A stretch of 64,000 bases of DNA. Origin: Streptomyces sp. NBC_01445 (GTDB lineage Bacteria; Actinomycetota; Actinomycetes; Streptomycetales; Streptomycetaceae). The position numbers were made by a program, and so were the translations under genes. Where the stretch lies: contig NZ_CP109485.1 in the NCBI RefSeq assembly GCF_035918235.1, positions 4,774,001-4,838,000 on the forward strand, read 5' to 3'. Shown piece by piece: positions 9,529 to 22,532 of the stretch (positions are counted from its first letter, which is position 1; every line of letters begins with the position of its first letter). Below the pieces are notes generated by a model. The model made no database searches. It was not told the DNA's origin and saw only the letters and a list, made by a program, of their open reading frames with translations.

Positions 9529-9561
9529 CCGCCCGGCATCCCTCGCGGGGACACCGGGCGG
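9529..9561 (-). terminator. Terminator after nuoN
   Basis: Perfect 8-base arms CCGCCCGG and CCGGGCGG enclose a 17-base loop about 20 bases past the nuoN stop. It is the natural end of the 14-gene complex I operon. Confidence 0.55.
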
Positions 9562-9582
9562 TGACGACGGTGCGTGGCGCGG

Positions 9583-11232
9583 TTACCGCACGAACACGCT
9601 CGCCTGGTTCGCCAGGTCCAGGAAGTACTGCGGCGCGAGGCCCAGCACCACCGTGACCGCCACACCCACCGCGATCGTGGTCATCGTCAGTGGCGAGGGC
9701 ACTGCGACCGTCGGGCCGTCCGCCTTCGGCTCGCTGAAGAACATGAGCACGATCACCCGGATGTAGAAGAACGCCGCGATGGCCGACGAGATCACACCGA
9801 CCACGACGAGCGCACCGGCCCCGCCCTCCGCCGCCGCCTTGAACACCGCGAACTTTCCGGCGAAGCCCGAGGTCAGCGGGATACCGGCGAAGGCGAGCAG
9901 GAACACCGCGAAGACGGCCGCGACCAGCGGCGAGCGGCGTCCGAGCCCCGCCCACTTCGACAGGTGCGTGGCCTCGCCGCCCGCGTCCCTAACCAGCGTC
10001 ACCACGGCGAACGCGCCGACGGTCACGAAGGAGTACGCGCCCAGGTAGAAGAGCACGGACGAGATGCCGTCGGGCGTGGTGGCGATGACACCGGCGAGGA
10101 TGAATCCGGCGTGCGCGATCGACGAGTACGCGAGGAGCCGCTTGATGTCGGTCTGGGTGATCGCGACGATCGCGCCGCCCAGCATCGTGATGATCGCGAT
10201 GGCCCACATGACCGGCCGCCAGTCCCAGCGCAGGCCGGGCAGGACGACGTACAGGAGCCGCAGGAGGGCGCCGAAGGCGGCGACCTTCGTGGCGGCCGCC
10301 ATGAAGCCGGTGACCGGTGTCGGCGCGCCCTGGTAGACGTCCGGGGTCCACATGTGGAACGGCACGGCGCCGACCTTGAACAGCAGGCCCATGACGACCA
10401 TGGCGACGCCGATGAGCAGCAGCGCGTCGTTCCCCATGGTGTCGGCGAGCGCCGGGTCGATGTTCTGGATCGATCCGTCGACGACGTCGGCGATCGTCGC
10501 GTACGACACGGAGCCCGCGTACCCGTACAGGAGGGCGATGCCGAACAGGGTGAACGCCGAGGCGAAGGCGCCGAGGAGGAAGTACTTGACCGCGGCCTCC
10601 TGCGACACGAGCCGCTTGCGGCGGGCCACGGCGCACAGGAGGTAGAGCGGCAGGGAGAAGACTTCCAGGGCGATGAACAGCGTCAGGAGGTCGTTCGCCG
10701 CGGGGAAGACCAGCATGCCGCCGATCGCGAAGAGCGCGAGCGGGAACACCTCGGTGGTGGTGAACCCGGCCTTCACGGCGGCCTTCTCGCTGTCGCTGCC
10801 GGGCACGGACGAGGCCTGCGCGGCGAACGAGTCGACGCGGTTGCCGTGCGCCTCCGGGTCCAAGCGGCGCTCGGCGAACGTGAAGATCGCGACGAGGCCG
10901 GTCAGCAGGATCACGCCCTGGAGGAACAGGGCCGGGCCGTCGACGGCGATCGCGCCCATGGCCGCGATGTGCGCCTTCGTGGTGCCGTACCCGCCCGCCG
11001 CGAGCCCGACCACCGCGGCGAACGCGGCGGCCAGGGCGACGACGGCGAGGAACACCTGGACGTAGTAGCGGGACTTGCGCGGCACGAACGCCTCGACAAG
11101 GACCCCGAGGACCGCCGCACCGATGACGATCAGGGTGGGCGACAATTGACCATATTCGATCTTTGGCGCGTCGATCTTGGAAATGGGATCGGCCGCCGTT
11201 GTCCACAGGCTGTGGACGGCTGCTGCGCTCAC
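9583..11232 (-). CDS. nuoN: NADH-quinone oxidoreductase subunit N
   Basis: A 549-residue antiporter-like subunit of the membrane arm of complex I, with about 14 hydrophobic helices. It has the proton-translocation family core, for example [16 protein letters not shown] and [13 protein letters not shown], with buried lysines. It pumps protons as electrons pass from NADH to menaquinone. The start overlaps the end of nuoM by 4 bases, and it is the last gene of the operon. The first ~40 residues are polar and include an unusual palindromic stretch with a perfect DnaA-type 9-mer (TTGTCCACA) near 11200. Confidence 0.96.
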   Translation of the reverse strand: MSAAAVHSLWTTAADPISKIDAPKIEYGQLSPTLIVIGAAVLGVLVEAFVPRKSRYYVQVFLAVVALAAAFAAVVGLAAGGYGTTKAHIAAMGAIAVDGPALFLQGVILLTGLVAIFTFAERRLDPEAHGNRVDSFAAQASSVPGSDSEKAAVKAGFTTTEVFPLALFAIGGMLVFPAANDLLTLFIALEVFSLPLYLLCAVARRKRLVSQEAAVKYFLLGAFASAFTLFGIALLYGYAGSVSYATIADVVDGSIQNIDPALADTMGNDALLLIGVAMVVMGLLFKVGAVPFHMWTPDVYQGAPTPVTGFMAAATKVAAFGALLRLLYVVLPGLRWDWRPVMWAIAIITMLGGAIVAITQTDIKRLLAYSSIAHAGFILAGVIATTPDGISSVLFYLGAYSFVTVGAFAVVTLVRDAGGEATHLSKWAGLGRRSPLVAAVFAVFLLAFAGIPLTSGFAGKFAVFKAAAEGGAGALVVVGVISSAIAAFFYIRVIVLMFFSEPKADGPTVAVPSPLTMTTIAVGVAVTVVLGLAPQYFLDLANQASVFVR

Positions 11233-12800
11233 TTGGCCGCCTCCACCGCTGGCTTCGGGTCCTTCTTGTGTACGTCGGACAGGGTCTGCTTGACCGCCGG
11301 GTTCACCAGGTCGGTGACCGGCTTCGGGTAGACGCCCAGGAAGATCAGCGCGGCGATCAGCGGAACGACCACCGCGAGTTCCCGCACGCGCAGGTCCGGC
11401 AGGGCCGAGACCTCCGGTTTCACCGGGCCCGTCATCGTCCGCTGGTAGAGGACGAGCGTGTAGAGCGCGGCGAGCACGATGCCGAAGGTCGCGATGATTC
11501 CGATCACCGGGTAGCGCGAGAACGTGCCGACCAGGACCAGGAACTCACTCACGAAGGGCGCGAGGCCCGGCAGCGAGAGGGTCGCGAGGCCGCCGATCAG
11601 GAACGTGCCGGCGAGCACCGGGGCGACCTTCTGCACGCCTCCGTAGTCCGCGATCAGGCGCGAGCCGCGGCGCGAGATCAGGAAGCCCGCCACCAGCATC
11701 AGGGCGGCCGTCGAGATCCCGTGGTTGACCATATAGAGCGTCGCGCCCGACTGGCCCTGGCTCGTCATCGCGAAGATGCCGAGGACGATGAACCCGAAGT
11801 GCGAGATCGACGCGTACGCCACCAGGCGCTTGATGTCCCGCTGGCCGACCGCGAGCAGCGCCCCGTAGACGATGCTGATGAGGGCCAGCACGAGGATGAC
11901 CGGCGTCGCCCACTTCGAGGCCTCCGGGAAGAGCTGGAGGCAGAAGCGGAGCATCGCGAACGTGCCGACCTTGTCGACCACCGCCGTGATGAGGACGGCG
12001 ACCGGGGCGGTGGCCTCCCCCATCGCGTTCGGCAGCCAGGTGTGCAGCGGCCACAGCGGCGCCTTCACCGCAAAGGCGAAGAAGAAGCCGAGGAAGAGCC
12101 AGCGCTCGGTGCTGGTCGCCATGTGCAGCGAGCCGTTGGCCCGCGCGGCGGCGATCTCCTGGAGCGAGAAGTTCCCCGCCACCACGTAGAGACCGATCAC
12201 GGCCGCCAGCATGATGAGGCCGCCGACGAGGTTGTAGAGCAGGAACTTCACGGCGGCGTACGAGCGTTGGGCCGCCGCGTTCTCGTCGCTGCCCGCGTGG
12301 GCACGGTCCCCGAAGCCGCCGATGAGGAAGTACATCGGGATGAGCATGGCTTCGAAGAAGATGTAGAAGAGGAAGACGTCGGTGGCCTCGAAGGAGATGA
12401 TCACCATCGCCTCGACGCCGAGGATCAGGGCGAAGAAGCCCTGCGTCGGGCGCCACCTCGAACTTCCCGTTTCCTGCGGGTCGGCGTCGTGCCAGCCCGC
12501 GAGGATCACGAACGGGATCAGGAGGGCGGTGAGCGCGATGAGCGCCACCGCGATGCCGTCCACGCCCAGCTCGTACCGCACCCCGAAGTCCTTGATCCAG
12601 GAGTGGGATTCGGTGAGCTGGTAGCGGGCGCCGCCGGGCTCGAAGCGCACGAGCACGACCGCGGCCAGCACCAGCGTGGCGAGCGAGACGAGCAGCGCCA
12701 GCCACTTCGCCGCCGTGCGCCGCGCGGCCGGTACGGCAGCCGTGGCGATGGCTCCCACGGCGGGGAGCACCGCCGTCGCTGTCAGCAGAGGAAAGGACAT
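11229..12800 (-). CDS. nuoM: NADH-quinone oxidoreductase subunit M
   Basis: A 523-residue antiporter-like proton-pumping subunit of complex I with about 14 membrane helices. Family segments visible include FIFFEAMLIPMYFLIG (the conserved glutamate on helix 5), FAFAVKAPLWPLHTWLPNA (the conserved lysine on helix 7) and SISHFGFIVLGI. It lies between nuoL (6 bases upstream) and nuoN (4-base overlap). The C-terminus extends into a basic, alanine-rich tail ([13 protein letters not shown]). Confidence 0.97.
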   Translation of the reverse strand: MSFPLLTATAVLPAVGAIATAAVPAARRTAAKWLALLVSLATLVLAAVVLVRFEPGGARYQLTESHSWIKDFGVRYELGVDGIAVALIALTALLIPFVILAGWHDADPQETGSSRWRPTQGFFALILGVEAMVIISFEATDVFLFYIFFEAMLIPMYFLIGGFGDRAHAGSDENAAAQRSYAAVKFLLYNLVGGLIMLAAVIGLYVVAGNFSLQEIAAARANGSLHMATSTERWLFLGFFFAFAVKAPLWPLHTWLPNAMGEATAPVAVLITAVVDKVGTFAMLRFCLQLFPEASKWATPVILVLALISIVYGALLAVGQRDIKRLVAYASISHFGFIVLGIFAMTSQGQSGATLYMVNHGISTAALMLVAGFLISRRGSRLIADYGGVQKVAPVLAGTFLIGGLATLSLPGLAPFVSEFLVLVGTFSRYPVIGIIATFGIVLAALYTLVLYQRTMTGPVKPEVSALPDLRVRELAVVVPLIAALIFLGVYPKPVTDLVNPAVKQTLSDVHKKDPKPAVEAAK

Positions 12801-12805
12801 TGCTA

Positions 12806-14707
<1,902 letters not shown>

Positions 14708-14721
14708 TGTGCAGCGACCCC

Positions 14722-15021
14722 TTACAGCTTCATCAGGCTGGCGTCGTCGACCGAGGCCGAGTGGCGGGAACGGAACAGCGACACGATGATCGCGAGCCCG
14801 ACCACGACCTCCGCGGCGGCGACGACCATCGTGAAGAAGGCGATGATCTGGCCGTCGAGATTGCCGTGCATCCGGGAGAACGCGACGAACGCGAGGTTGC
14901 AGGCGTTGAGCATCAGCTCGACGCACATGAACAGAACGATCGCGTTCCGCCTGATGAGCACGCCGGTGGCGCCGATCGTGAACAACAGGGCGGCGAGATA
15001 CAGGTAGTTGACCGGATTCAC
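14722..15021 (-). CDS. nuoK: NADH-quinone oxidoreductase subunit K
   Basis: A 99-residue membrane protein with three helices. The conserved helix-2 glutamate lies in [18 protein letters not shown], and a second glutamate in [13 protein letters not shown]. These residues belong to the E-channel next to the quinone site of complex I. The start overlaps the end of nuoJ by 4 bases. Confidence 0.97.
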   Translation of the reverse strand: MNPVNYLYLAALLFTIGATGVLIRRNAIVLFMCVELMLNACNLAFVAFSRMHGNLDGQIIAFFTMVVAAAEVVVGLAIIVSLFRSRHSASVDDASLMKL

Positions 15022-15827
15022 TTCGACGCCTCCTCGGTCCGCTCAAGGCGCTCGGCCGAGCGCTGCTCCAGGGCCTTCAGATCACCGAGCGCCTCGTCCG
15101 ACACATCGCGGATCTGACCGCGCTCGCGCAGCGTCTGCATGACCGTGAGCTCCGACGGGGTGCCGTCGGGGAGCAGGCCCGCGATGTCGACCGCGTTGTG
15201 CCGGGCGTAGACACCCGGGGCGGGCAGCGGCGGGAGGTGCTTGCCCTCGCGCACGCGCTGCTCGGCCATCTCCCGCTGCGTCCTGGCCCGCTCGATGCGC
15301 TCTCGGTGCGTGAGCACCATGGCTCCGAGGGTGGCCGTGATCAGCAGGGCGCCGGTGATCTCGAAGGCGAAGACGTACTTCGTGAAGATGAGGGCGGCGA
15401 GCCCTTCCACGTTCCCCCCGGCGTTCGCCTTGCCCAGTCCGCTGAACTGGTGGAGCGAGGCGTTCCCGATGCCCGCGAGGAGCAGGATCCCGAAGCCGAG
15501 TCCGCACAGCAGGGCCAGCCAGCGCTGCCCCTTGATGGTCTCCTTCAAGGAGTCCGCCGCGGTGACACCGACGAGCATGACCACGAAGAGGAACAGCATC
15601 ATGATCGCGCCGGTGTAGACGATGATCTGGACGACGCCCAGGAAGTACGCGCCGTTGGCCAGGTAGAAGACCGCCAGGATGATCATGGTCCCGGCGAGGC
15701 ACAGCGCGCTGTGCACCGCCTTCTTCATCAGGACCGTGCACAGGGCGCCGATGACGGCGACCGTGCCGAGGACCCAGAACTGGAAGGCCTCGCCCGTGGA
15801 GGTCGTGTAGGCGGCGAGCTGGCTCAT
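15018..15827 (-). CDS. nuoJ: NADH-quinone oxidoreductase subunit J
   Basis: A 269-residue complex I membrane subunit with five helices in the first ~180 residues ([40 protein letters not shown]), followed by a charged C-terminal tail of ~85 residues. Enterobacterial NuoJ is much shorter, and the cytoplasmic tail is typical of actinobacteria. The frame is open into nuoI, so I placed the start at the ATG (MSQLAAYTT), which overlaps the nuoI stop as ATGA. Confidence 0.95.
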   Translation of the reverse strand: MSQLAAYTTSTGEAFQFWVLGTVAVIGALCTVLMKKAVHSALCLAGTMIILAVFYLANGAYFLGVVQIIVYTGAIMMLFLFVVMLVGVTAADSLKETIKGQRWLALLCGLGFGILLLAGIGNASLHQFSGLGKANAGGNVEGLAALIFTKYVFAFEITGALLITATLGAMVLTHRERIERARTQREMAEQRVREGKHLPPLPAPGVYARHNAVDIAGLLPDGTPSELTVMQTLRERGQIRDVSDEALGDLKALEQRSAERLERTEEASK

Positions 15828-16435
15828 GCCTCCGCCCCCTCGGATTCGGGCTTCTCGCCCTTGGAGACGGCGACCTGACGGACCGTGCCGGGCGCGGCCT
15901 CCGTCACCAGACCCCGGTAGTAGTCCTGCTCGTCCGTGCCGGGGAAGATCGAGTGGGGCGATTCGACCATGCCCTCCTCGAGCCCGGCGAGCAGCTGCTC
16001 CTTGGTGTAGATCAGGTTCTCGCGGCTGCTGTCGGCGAGCTCGAACTCGTTCGTCATCGTCAGCGCGCGCGTGGGGCACGCCTCGATGCACAGGCCGCAC
16101 AGGATGCAGCGGGCGTAGTTGATCTGGTAGACGCGGCCGTAGCGCTCGCCCGGCGAGTAGCGCTCCTCGTCGGTGTTGTCCGCGCCCTCCACATAGATGG
16201 CGTCCGCGGGACAGGCCCAGGCGCACAACTCGCAGCCGATGCACTTCTCCAGGCCGTCCGGATGACGGTTGAGCTGGTGCCGGCCGTGGAAGCGCGGGGC
16301 CGTGGTCTTGGGCTGCTCCGGGTACTGCTCCGTCAGCCGCTTCTTGAACATGGCCTTGAAGGTCACGCCGAAGCCGGCCACGGGATTCTGGAAGCCGGGC
16401 TTGGTCTGCCCGCCCTCCGTCGACTCCTCAGCCAT
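15824..16435 (-). CDS. nuoI: NADH-quinone oxidoreductase subunit I (ferredoxin-type)
   Basis: A 203-residue subunit carrying the two [4Fe-4S] clusters N6a and N6b. They are bound by [16 protein letters not shown] and [16 protein letters not shown], each a CxxCxxCxxxCP motif. It links the peripheral arm to cluster N2 and the quinone site. I chose the ATG that gives MAEESTEGG. It overlaps the nuoH stop by 8 bases. The frame is open upstream, but that stretch codes for the NuoH tail in another frame. Confidence 0.96.
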   Translation of the reverse strand: MAEESTEGGQTKPGFQNPVAGFGVTFKAMFKKRLTEQYPEQPKTTAPRFHGRHQLNRHPDGLEKCIGCELCAWACPADAIYVEGADNTDEERYSPGERYGRVYQINYARCILCGLCIEACPTRALTMTNEFELADSSRENLIYTKEQLLAGLEEGMVESPHSIFPGTDEQDYYRGLVTEAAPGTVRQVAVSKGEKPESEGAEA

Positions 16436-17810
16436 GGGACGCCTCCTTTCCGTCACTGGGACCCTCACCGGTTCCGTCACTGGCAGTATCCGGTCCGCCA
16501 CTGACAATCAACTCCCGCTCCCCGCGCGGGCGTCGGCGCGGCACGGCCGGCGGAGTCTGGCCGGGCAGCGGCGGGACCGGGAAGCCGCCTGCCATCGGGT
16601 CGAAGGCCGCGGCCCGTTCGGCCGCCTCCCGCGCCTCGCGTTCCTTGCCGCCGCGGTCCCTGAAGATGTCGACGAGGAACGAGAGCAGCAGCAGGGTGAG
16701 AACGCCTGCGCTCACGTACAGGGCGATGGGCCAGAAGGAGTAGTTCTCGTTCCGCAGGGTCCGCACGGTGGCGACGAGCATCAGCCAGACCACGGAGACC
16801 GGGATGAGGACCTTCCAGCCGAGCTTCATCAGCTGGTCGTAGCGCACGCGCGGGAGCGTGCCGCGCAGCCAGATGAAGAAGAACAGCAGCAGCTGGACCT
16901 TGATGACGAACCAGAGCATCGGCCACCAGCCGTGGTTCGCGCCCTCCCAGAAGGTGGACACCGGCCACGGGGCCCGCCAGCCGCCCAGGAAGAGCGTCAC
17001 CGACACGGCCGAGACCGTCACCATGTTCACGTACTCGGCGAGCATGAACAGCGCGAACTTGATGGACGAGTACTCGGTGTTGAAGCCGCCGACGAGGTCG
17101 CCCTCGGACTCCGGCATGTCGAACGGGGCGCGGTTCGTCTCGCCGACCATCGTCACGATGTAGATGAGGAACGAGACCGGCAGGAGCACGATGTACCAGC
17201 GGTCGTGCTGCTGGGCGACGATCTCCGAGGTGGACATCGACCCGGAGTAGAGGAACACCGACGCGAAGGCCGCGCCCATCGCGATCTCGTACGAGATCAT
17301 CTGGGCGCAGGACCGCAGACCACCCAGCAAGGGGTAGGTCGATCCGGAACTCCAACCCGCGAGCACGATCCCGTAGATGCCGACCGAGGCGACCGCGAGG
17401 ATGTAGAGCATCGCGATCGGCAGGTCGGTGAGCTGCATCGTGGTGCGGTGGCCGAAGATCGAGACCTCGTTGCCGGAGGGCCCGAAGGGGATCACGGCGA
17501 TCGCCATGAACGCCGGGATGGCGGCGACGACCGGGGCCAGGATGTAGACCACCTTGTCGGCGCGCTTGACGACGACGTCTTCCTTCAGCATCAGCTTGAT
17601 GCCGTCGGCGAGCGACTGGAGCATGCCCCAGGGGCCGTGCCGGTTGGGGCCGATGCGCAGCTGCATCCAGGCGACGACCTTGCGCTCCCACACGATGGAG
17701 AAGAGCACGGTCACCATCAGGAAGGCGAAGCAGAAGACCGCCTTGACCACGACCAGCCACCAGGGATCGCGGCCGAACAGCGAGAGGTCTTCCAGAGCGA
17801 GCGGGATCAT
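16428..17810 (-). CDS. nuoH: NADH-quinone oxidoreductase subunit H
   Basis: A 460-residue integral membrane subunit that holds the quinone tunnel of complex I. Eight helices are visible with family landmarks: [52 protein letters not shown] and [19 protein letters not shown]. It carries a C-terminal extension of roughly 75 residues, rich in Pro, Arg and Gly, not found in proteobacterial NuoH but usual in Streptomyces. The start ATG overlaps the nuoG stop (ATGA). Confidence 0.96.
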   Translation of the reverse strand: MIPLALEDLSLFGRDPWWLVVVKAVFCFAFLMVTVLFSIVWERKVVAWMQLRIGPNRHGPWGMLQSLADGIKLMLKEDVVVKRADKVVYILAPVVAAIPAFMAIAVIPFGPSGNEVSIFGHRTTMQLTDLPIAMLYILAVASVGIYGIVLAGWSSGSTYPLLGGLRSCAQMISYEIAMGAAFASVFLYSGSMSTSEIVAQQHDRWYIVLLPVSFLIYIVTMVGETNRAPFDMPESEGDLVGGFNTEYSSIKFALFMLAEYVNMVTVSAVSVTLFLGGWRAPWPVSTFWEGANHGWWPMLWFVIKVQLLLFFFIWLRGTLPRVRYDQLMKLGWKVLIPVSVVWLMLVATVRTLRNENYSFWPIALYVSAGVLTLLLLSFLVDIFRDRGGKEREAREAAERAAAFDPMAGGFPVPPLPGQTPPAVPRRRPRGERELIVSGGPDTASDGTGEGPSDGKEASHG

Positions 17811-20305
17811 GACTGCACCTCCTTGGCCTCGTCGATGCCCGCGGGACCGATCCGGACGAGTGCGCCGGGCACGGCCCCCGTGTCGGAGGCCACGCCCCCG
17901 CCGGTGGAGTTCAGCGGAAGCCACACGACGCGGTCCGGCATCTCCGTGACCTGGAGCGGGAGTCGGGTCGTCCCCGCCGGTCCGGTGACGGCGAGCTCGT
18001 CGCCGTCCTTGACGCCCGCCTCGGCAGCCGTGGCGGCCGACACACGCGCGCGTGCCGCGTGCCGCGTGCCGGCGAGCGCGTCGTCCCCCTCCTGGAGACG
18101 GCCCTGGTCGAGCAGCAGCCGGTGCCCCGCGAGGACGGCCTCACCGGACGCGGGCCGCGGCAGCTGCGAGGCCGTCTCCAGCGAGTCCGTCGCGCGGGGC
18201 CCGCTCCACCCGCCGAGGCGGTCGAGCTCCCCCCGCGCGGCCCGCAGGTCCGGCAGTCCCAGGTGTACGTCCATGGCGTCCGCGAGCATCTGGAGCACCC
18301 GCGCGTCGGCGGGCGCCAGGGATCGCGTCATGTGGTCGGGCTTGAGCGCGGCCTCGAAGAGGCGTGCCCGGCCTTCCCAGTTGAGGAACGTGCCCGCCTT
18401 CTCGGCGACCGCGGCGACCGGGAGCACGACGTCCGCGTGGTCGGTGACCTCGCTGGGACGCTGCTCCAGGGAGACGACGAACGCCACCTCGTGCAGTGCT
18501 TCACGCGCGCGTGCCGGGTCGGGCAGGTCCGCGACCTCGACACCGGCGACGACCAGGGCCCGCAGCTCGCCGCCGGCGGCGGCCTCGACGATCTGGCCCG
18601 TGTCGCGCCCGTAGCGGTGCGGGAGTTCGGACACTCCCCAGGCGGCGGCCACCTCTTCCCGCGCGCGCGGGTCGGTGGCCGGACGTCCCCCGGGAAGCAG
18701 CGACGGCAGGGCGCCCGCCTCGATCGCGCCGCGCTCCCCGGCCCGGCGCGGAATCCACACCAGCTGGGCGCCGGTCGCCGTGGCGGCCCGTACGACGGCG
18801 GTCAGGGCGCCCGGCACGGACGCGAGCCGCTCGCCGACGACGATGACGGCACCCTCGGCACGCAGCGCCTGGGACGCCTCGGCGCCGCCGTCCTCCAGGC
18901 CGGAGCCGGAGGCGAGTGCGTCCAGCCACTCGGTCTCCGTGCCCGGAGCGGCCGGCAGCAGCGTGCCGCCCGCCTTCTCCAGGCCCCTGGTCGCGAACGG
19001 GGCGAGCCCGAACGTCCGCTGGCCGTGCCCGCGCCACGCCTTGCGCAGCTTCAGGAAGACGCCGGGCGCCTCCTCCTCGGCCTCGATCCCGACGAGGAGG
19101 ACGGCGGGCGCCTTCTCCAGAGACGTGTACGTGACCCCGACACCGTCGAGGTCACGCCCGCGTCCGGCGACCCGCGCCGCCAGGAAGTCGGCCTCCTCGC
19201 TGCTGTGCACGCGCGCGCGGAAGTCGATGTCGTTCGTGTCGAGCGCCACGCGCGCGAACTTGCTGTACGCGTACGCGTCCTCGACGGTGAGCCGGCCACC
19301 GGTCAGGACCCCGGCGCGGCCGCGGGCCGACAGCAGACCCCGGGCCGCGACGTCCAGGGCTTCGGGCCAGGAAGCGGGCTCGAGGACACCGTCCGCGTTA
19401 CGGACGAGCGGCGTGGTCAGCCGGTCGGGCTTCTGCGCGTAACGGAACCCGAAGCGGCCCTTGTCGCAGACCCACTCCTCGTTGACCTCGGGGTCCGGCG
19501 ACGCGAGGCGCCGCATGACCTTGCCGCGCCGGTGGTCCGTGCGGGTCGCACAGCCGCCCGCGCAGTGCTCGCACACGCTGTGCGAGGACACGAGGTCGAA
19601 GGGCCTGGAGCGGAACCGGTACGCCGCCGAGGTCAGCGCCCCGACCGGACAGATCTGGATCGTGTTCCCGGAGAAGTACGACTCGAAGGGGTCGCCCTCG
19701 CCGGTGCCGACCTGCTGGAGCGCGCCGCGCTCGAGCAGCTCGATCATCGGGTCACCGGCGATCTGGTTGCTGAACCGCGTGCAGCGTGCGCAGAGCACAC
19801 ACCGCTCACGGTCGAGCAGGACCTGGGTCGAGATCGGGACCGGCTTCTCGAACGTCCTCTTCTTCCCGTCGAAACGGGAGTCGGACTGGCCGTGCGACAT
19901 GGCCTGGTTCTGCAGCGGGCACTCGCCGCCCTTGTCGCAGACCGGGCAGTCCAGCGGGTGGTTGATGAGGAGCAGCTCCATCACTCCCCGCTGCGCCTTC
20001 TCGGCGACGGGCGAGCTGAGCTGGCTCTTGACCACCATGCCGTCGGTGCAGGTGATGGTGCAGGACGCCATCGGCTTGCGCTGGCCCTCGACCTCGACGA
20101 TGCACTGGCGGCAGGCGCCGGCCGGGTCGAGCAGGGGGTGATCGCAGAAGCGGGGGATCTCGATGCCGAGCTGTTCGGCGGCGCGGATCACCAGCGTGCC
20201 CTTGGGCACGCTGATCCCGATGCCGTCGATCGTCAGCGAGACGAGATCTTCCGGCGGCACCGCCGCCTCACCGCCCCCGGAGGGAGCGCCTGTGGTTACC
20301 GTCAT
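17807..20305 (-). CDS. nuoG: NADH-quinone oxidoreductase subunit G
   Basis: An 832-residue iron-sulfur subunit of the peripheral arm. The N-terminal [2Fe-2S] domain has [15 protein letters not shown], the His-Cys [4Fe-4S] motif is [17 protein letters not shown], and another cluster site reads [10 protein letters not shown] with ICPVGAL. A molybdopterin-oxidoreductase-like domain follows, opened by [17 protein letters not shown], a cysteine set that binds the extra N7-type cluster in some bacteria. The molybdopterin domain is structural here. Start and stop overlap nuoF and nuoH by 4 bases each. Confidence 0.96.
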   Translation of the reverse strand: MTVTTGAPSGGGEAAVPPEDLVSLTIDGIGISVPKGTLVIRAAEQLGIEIPRFCDHPLLDPAGACRQCIVEVEGQRKPMASCTITCTDGMVVKSQLSSPVAEKAQRGVMELLLINHPLDCPVCDKGGECPLQNQAMSHGQSDSRFDGKKRTFEKPVPISTQVLLDRERCVLCARCTRFSNQIAGDPMIELLERGALQQVGTGEGDPFESYFSGNTIQICPVGALTSAAYRFRSRPFDLVSSHSVCEHCAGGCATRTDHRRGKVMRRLASPDPEVNEEWVCDKGRFGFRYAQKPDRLTTPLVRNADGVLEPASWPEALDVAARGLLSARGRAGVLTGGRLTVEDAYAYSKFARVALDTNDIDFRARVHSSEEADFLAARVAGRGRDLDGVGVTYTSLEKAPAVLLVGIEAEEEAPGVFLKLRKAWRGHGQRTFGLAPFATRGLEKAGGTLLPAAPGTETEWLDALASGSGLEDGGAEASQALRAEGAVIVVGERLASVPGALTAVVRAATATGAQLVWIPRRAGERGAIEAGALPSLLPGGRPATDPRAREEVAAAWGVSELPHRYGRDTGQIVEAAAGGELRALVVAGVEVADLPDPARAREALHEVAFVVSLEQRPSEVTDHADVVLPVAAVAEKAGTFLNWEGRARLFEAALKPDHMTRSLAPADARVLQMLADAMDVHLGLPDLRAARGELDRLGGWSGPRATDSLETASQLPRPASGEAVLAGHRLLLDQGRLQEGDDALAGTRHAARARVSAATAAEAGVKDGDELAVTGPAGTTRLPLQVTEMPDRVVWLPLNSTGGGVASDTGAVPGALVRIGPAGIDEAKEVQS

Positions 20306-21657
20306 GCGTTCACCTCCGTGCGCTGGTCCGCCCAAGCGGTCGACTTGGCGGGGTCGAAGGGGCAGCCCTTGCCCGTGATGTGCTGCTCGTACTCCTCGCG
20401 GAAGTACTTGAGCGAGGAGAAGATCGGGGACGCGGCGCCGTCGCCGAGCGCGCAGAACGACTTGCCGTTGATGTTGTCGGCGATGTCGTTCAGCTTGTCG
20501 AGGTCGGTCATCAAGCCCTTGCCGGCCTCGATGTCGCGCAGCAACTGCACGAGCCAGTACGTCCCTTCACGGCACGGTGTGCACTTGCCGCAGGACTCGT
20601 GGGCGTAGAACTCGGTCCAGCGGGTGACCGCCCGCACGACGCAGGTCGTCTCGTCGAAGCACTGGAGCGCCTTCGTGCCGAGCATCGATCCCGCGGCGCC
20701 GACGCCCTCGTAGTCGAGGGGCACATCGAGGTGCTCGTCGGTGAACATCGGGGTCGAACTGCCGCCGGGCGTCCAGAACTTGAGGCGGTGACCGGGGCGC
20801 ATGCCGCCGCTCATGTCGAGCAGCTGGCGCAGCGTGATGCCGAGCGGCGCCTCGTACTGGCCGGGGTTGGTGACGTGCCCGCTGAGCGAGTACAGCGTGA
20901 AGCCCGGGGACTTCTCGCTGCCCATCGACTTGAACCAGTCCTTGCCGCGATTCAGGATCGCGGGAACCGACGCGATGGACTCGACGTTGTTGACAACAGT
21001 GGGGCACGCGTAGAGCCCCGCGACCGCGGGGAAGGGGGGACGGAGCCGCGGCTGGCCACGGCGGCCTTCGAGCGAGTCGAGCAGTGCGGTCTCCTCGCCA
21101 CAGATGTACGCGCCCGCGCCCGCGTGCACCGTGAGTTCGAGGTTCAGCCCGCTGCCCAGGACGTTCTCGCCGAGGTAGCCCGCCGCGTAGGCCTCGCGCA
21201 CGGCCTCGTGGAGCCGTCGCAGTACGGGGACGGTCTCGCCCCGCAGATAGATGAAGGCATGCGAAGAGCGGATCGCGTAGCACGCGATCACGATCCCCTC
21301 GATGAGGGAATGCGGGTTCGCGAAGAGGAGCGGGATGTCCTTGCAGGTCCCGGGCTCCGACTCGTCGGCGTTGACAACTAGATAGTGCGGTTTGCCGTCG
21401 CCCTGCGGAATGAACTGCCACTTCATTCCGGTGGGGAAGCCCGCGCCGCCGCGGCCTCGCAGGCCCGAGTCCTTCACATAGGCGATCAGGTCGTCCGGCG
21501 ACATGGCGAGCGCCTTGCGCAGACCCTCGTAGCCGTCGTGCCTCCGGTAGACGTCGAGGGACCAGGACTTGTCCTCGTCCCAGAACGCCGAAAGGACCGG
21601 CGAGAGCAGCTTCTCGGGGCTGGTGTCGTTGTTGATCTCGGCTGCCAAGGTCATCAC
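20302..21657 (-). CDS. nuoF: NADH-quinone oxidoreductase subunit F (NADH and FMN binding)
   Basis: A 451-residue subunit where NADH hands a hydride to FMN. The FMN/NADH site is marked by [18 protein letters not shown] and [23 protein letters not shown], and the [4Fe-4S] cluster N3 by [13 protein letters not shown]. Two ATG codons in tandem (21657, 21654) could start it. Both overlap the nuoE stop. Confidence 0.97.
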   Translation of the reverse strand: MMTLAAEINNDTSPEKLLSPVLSAFWDEDKSWSLDVYRRHDGYEGLRKALAMSPDDLIAYVKDSGLRGRGGAGFPTGMKWQFIPQGDGKPHYLVVNADESEPGTCKDIPLLFANPHSLIEGIVIACYAIRSSHAFIYLRGETVPVLRRLHEAVREAYAAGYLGENVLGSGLNLELTVHAGAGAYICGEETALLDSLEGRRGQPRLRPPFPAVAGLYACPTVVNNVESIASVPAILNRGKDWFKSMGSEKSPGFTLYSLSGHVTNPGQYEAPLGITLRQLLDMSGGMRPGHRLKFWTPGGSSTPMFTDEHLDVPLDYEGVGAAGSMLGTKALQCFDETTCVVRAVTRWTEFYAHESCGKCTPCREGTYWLVQLLRDIEAGKGLMTDLDKLNDIADNINGKSFCALGDGAASPIFSSLKYFREEYEQHITGKGCPFDPAKSTAWADQRTEVNA

Positions 21658-22532
21658 TCCCCCTCCTCGGCGACAGGTCCCGCCGGGTGGGCCGGATCGG
21701 AGGACGACGTGTCCTGCGGCGCGTCGTGCGAACTCAGGTGCTCGGCGGGCGACGTGTCGTGCGGTGCCTCGTTGTCGGCGTCCCGATGGGGGCCTCCGTC
21801 ACGCGGATGGACCACCCGCGCGGGGGCGGCCTCCCCCTTGGCGAGGCGCAGGCCGATCAGCGAGGCAGGTCCCGCGCTGCCGCTCGCCTCGACGGCGCCG
21901 GGCCGTTCGTCCGGGAAGCCGGCGAGGATCCGCGCGGTCTCCTTGTACGTGCACAGGGGGGCACCGCGGGTGGGTTCGACCCGCGCGCCCGCGCGCAGGT
22001 CGTCGACCAGGCGCTTCGCGCTGCCCACCGTCTGGTTGTCGAAGAACTCCCAGTTCACCATCACGACGGGCGCGAAGTCGCAGGCCGCGTTGCACTCGAT
22101 GTGCTCGAGGGTGACCTTGCCGTCCTCGGTCGTCCCGCCGTTGCCGACGCCCAGGTGCTCCTGGAGGGCCTCGAAGATGGCGTCGCCGCCCATCACTGCG
22201 CACAGCGTGTTCGTGCAGACCCCGACCTGGTAGTCACCGCTCGGCTTGCGCCGGTACATCGTGTAGAAGGTCGCGACGGCGGTGACCTCGGCGGTGGTCA
22301 GGCCCAGCATGTCGGCGCAGAACTGCATGCCCGTACGCGTGACATGGCCCTCCTCCGACTGCACGAGGTGCAGCAGCGGGAGGAGCGCGGAGCGCGATCC
22401 CGGGTAGCGGGCGATGATCTCGCGCGCGTCCGTCTCGAGCCGGGCTCGGACGTCGTCCGGGTAGTCGGGCGCGGGCAGTTGGGGCATGCCCAGGCTGACG
22501 CCCTGGCCCTGCTCGGAAGGAGTGGTGGTCAC
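21654..22532 (-). CDS. nuoE: NADH-quinone oxidoreductase subunit E
   Basis: A 292-residue subunit with the thioredoxin-like fold that holds [2Fe-2S] cluster N1a. The ligands lie in [11 protein letters not shown] and [14 protein letters not shown]. The core ends near residue 205. A ~85-residue tail follows that is rich in His, Asp, Ser and Pro and looks disordered. The start is the GTG at 22532, overlapping the nuoD stop as GTGA. The much longer open frame upstream is only the antisense-free extension into nuoD. Confidence 0.95.
   Translation of the reverse strand: MTTTPSEQGQGVSLGMPQLPAPDYPDDVRARLETDAREIIARYPGSRSALLPLLHLVQSEEGHVTRTGMQFCADMLGLTTAEVTAVATFYTMYRRKPSGDYQVGVCTNTLCAVMGGDAIFEALQEHLGVGNGGTTEDGKVTLEHIECNAACDFAPVVMVNWEFFDNQTVGSAKRLVDDLRAGARVEPTRGAPLCTYKETARILAGFPDERPGAVEASGSAGPASLIGLRLAKGEAAPARVVHPRDGGPHRDADNEAPHDTSPAEHLSSHDAPQDTSSSDPAHPAGPVAEEGE

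Noticed and set aside
9330..9665. N-terminal extension of RecQ
   Set aside because: The extra 112 codons lie in the duplicated repeat DNA, give a low-complexity peptide and have no counterpart in RecQ. A ribosome site supports the ATG at 9329.
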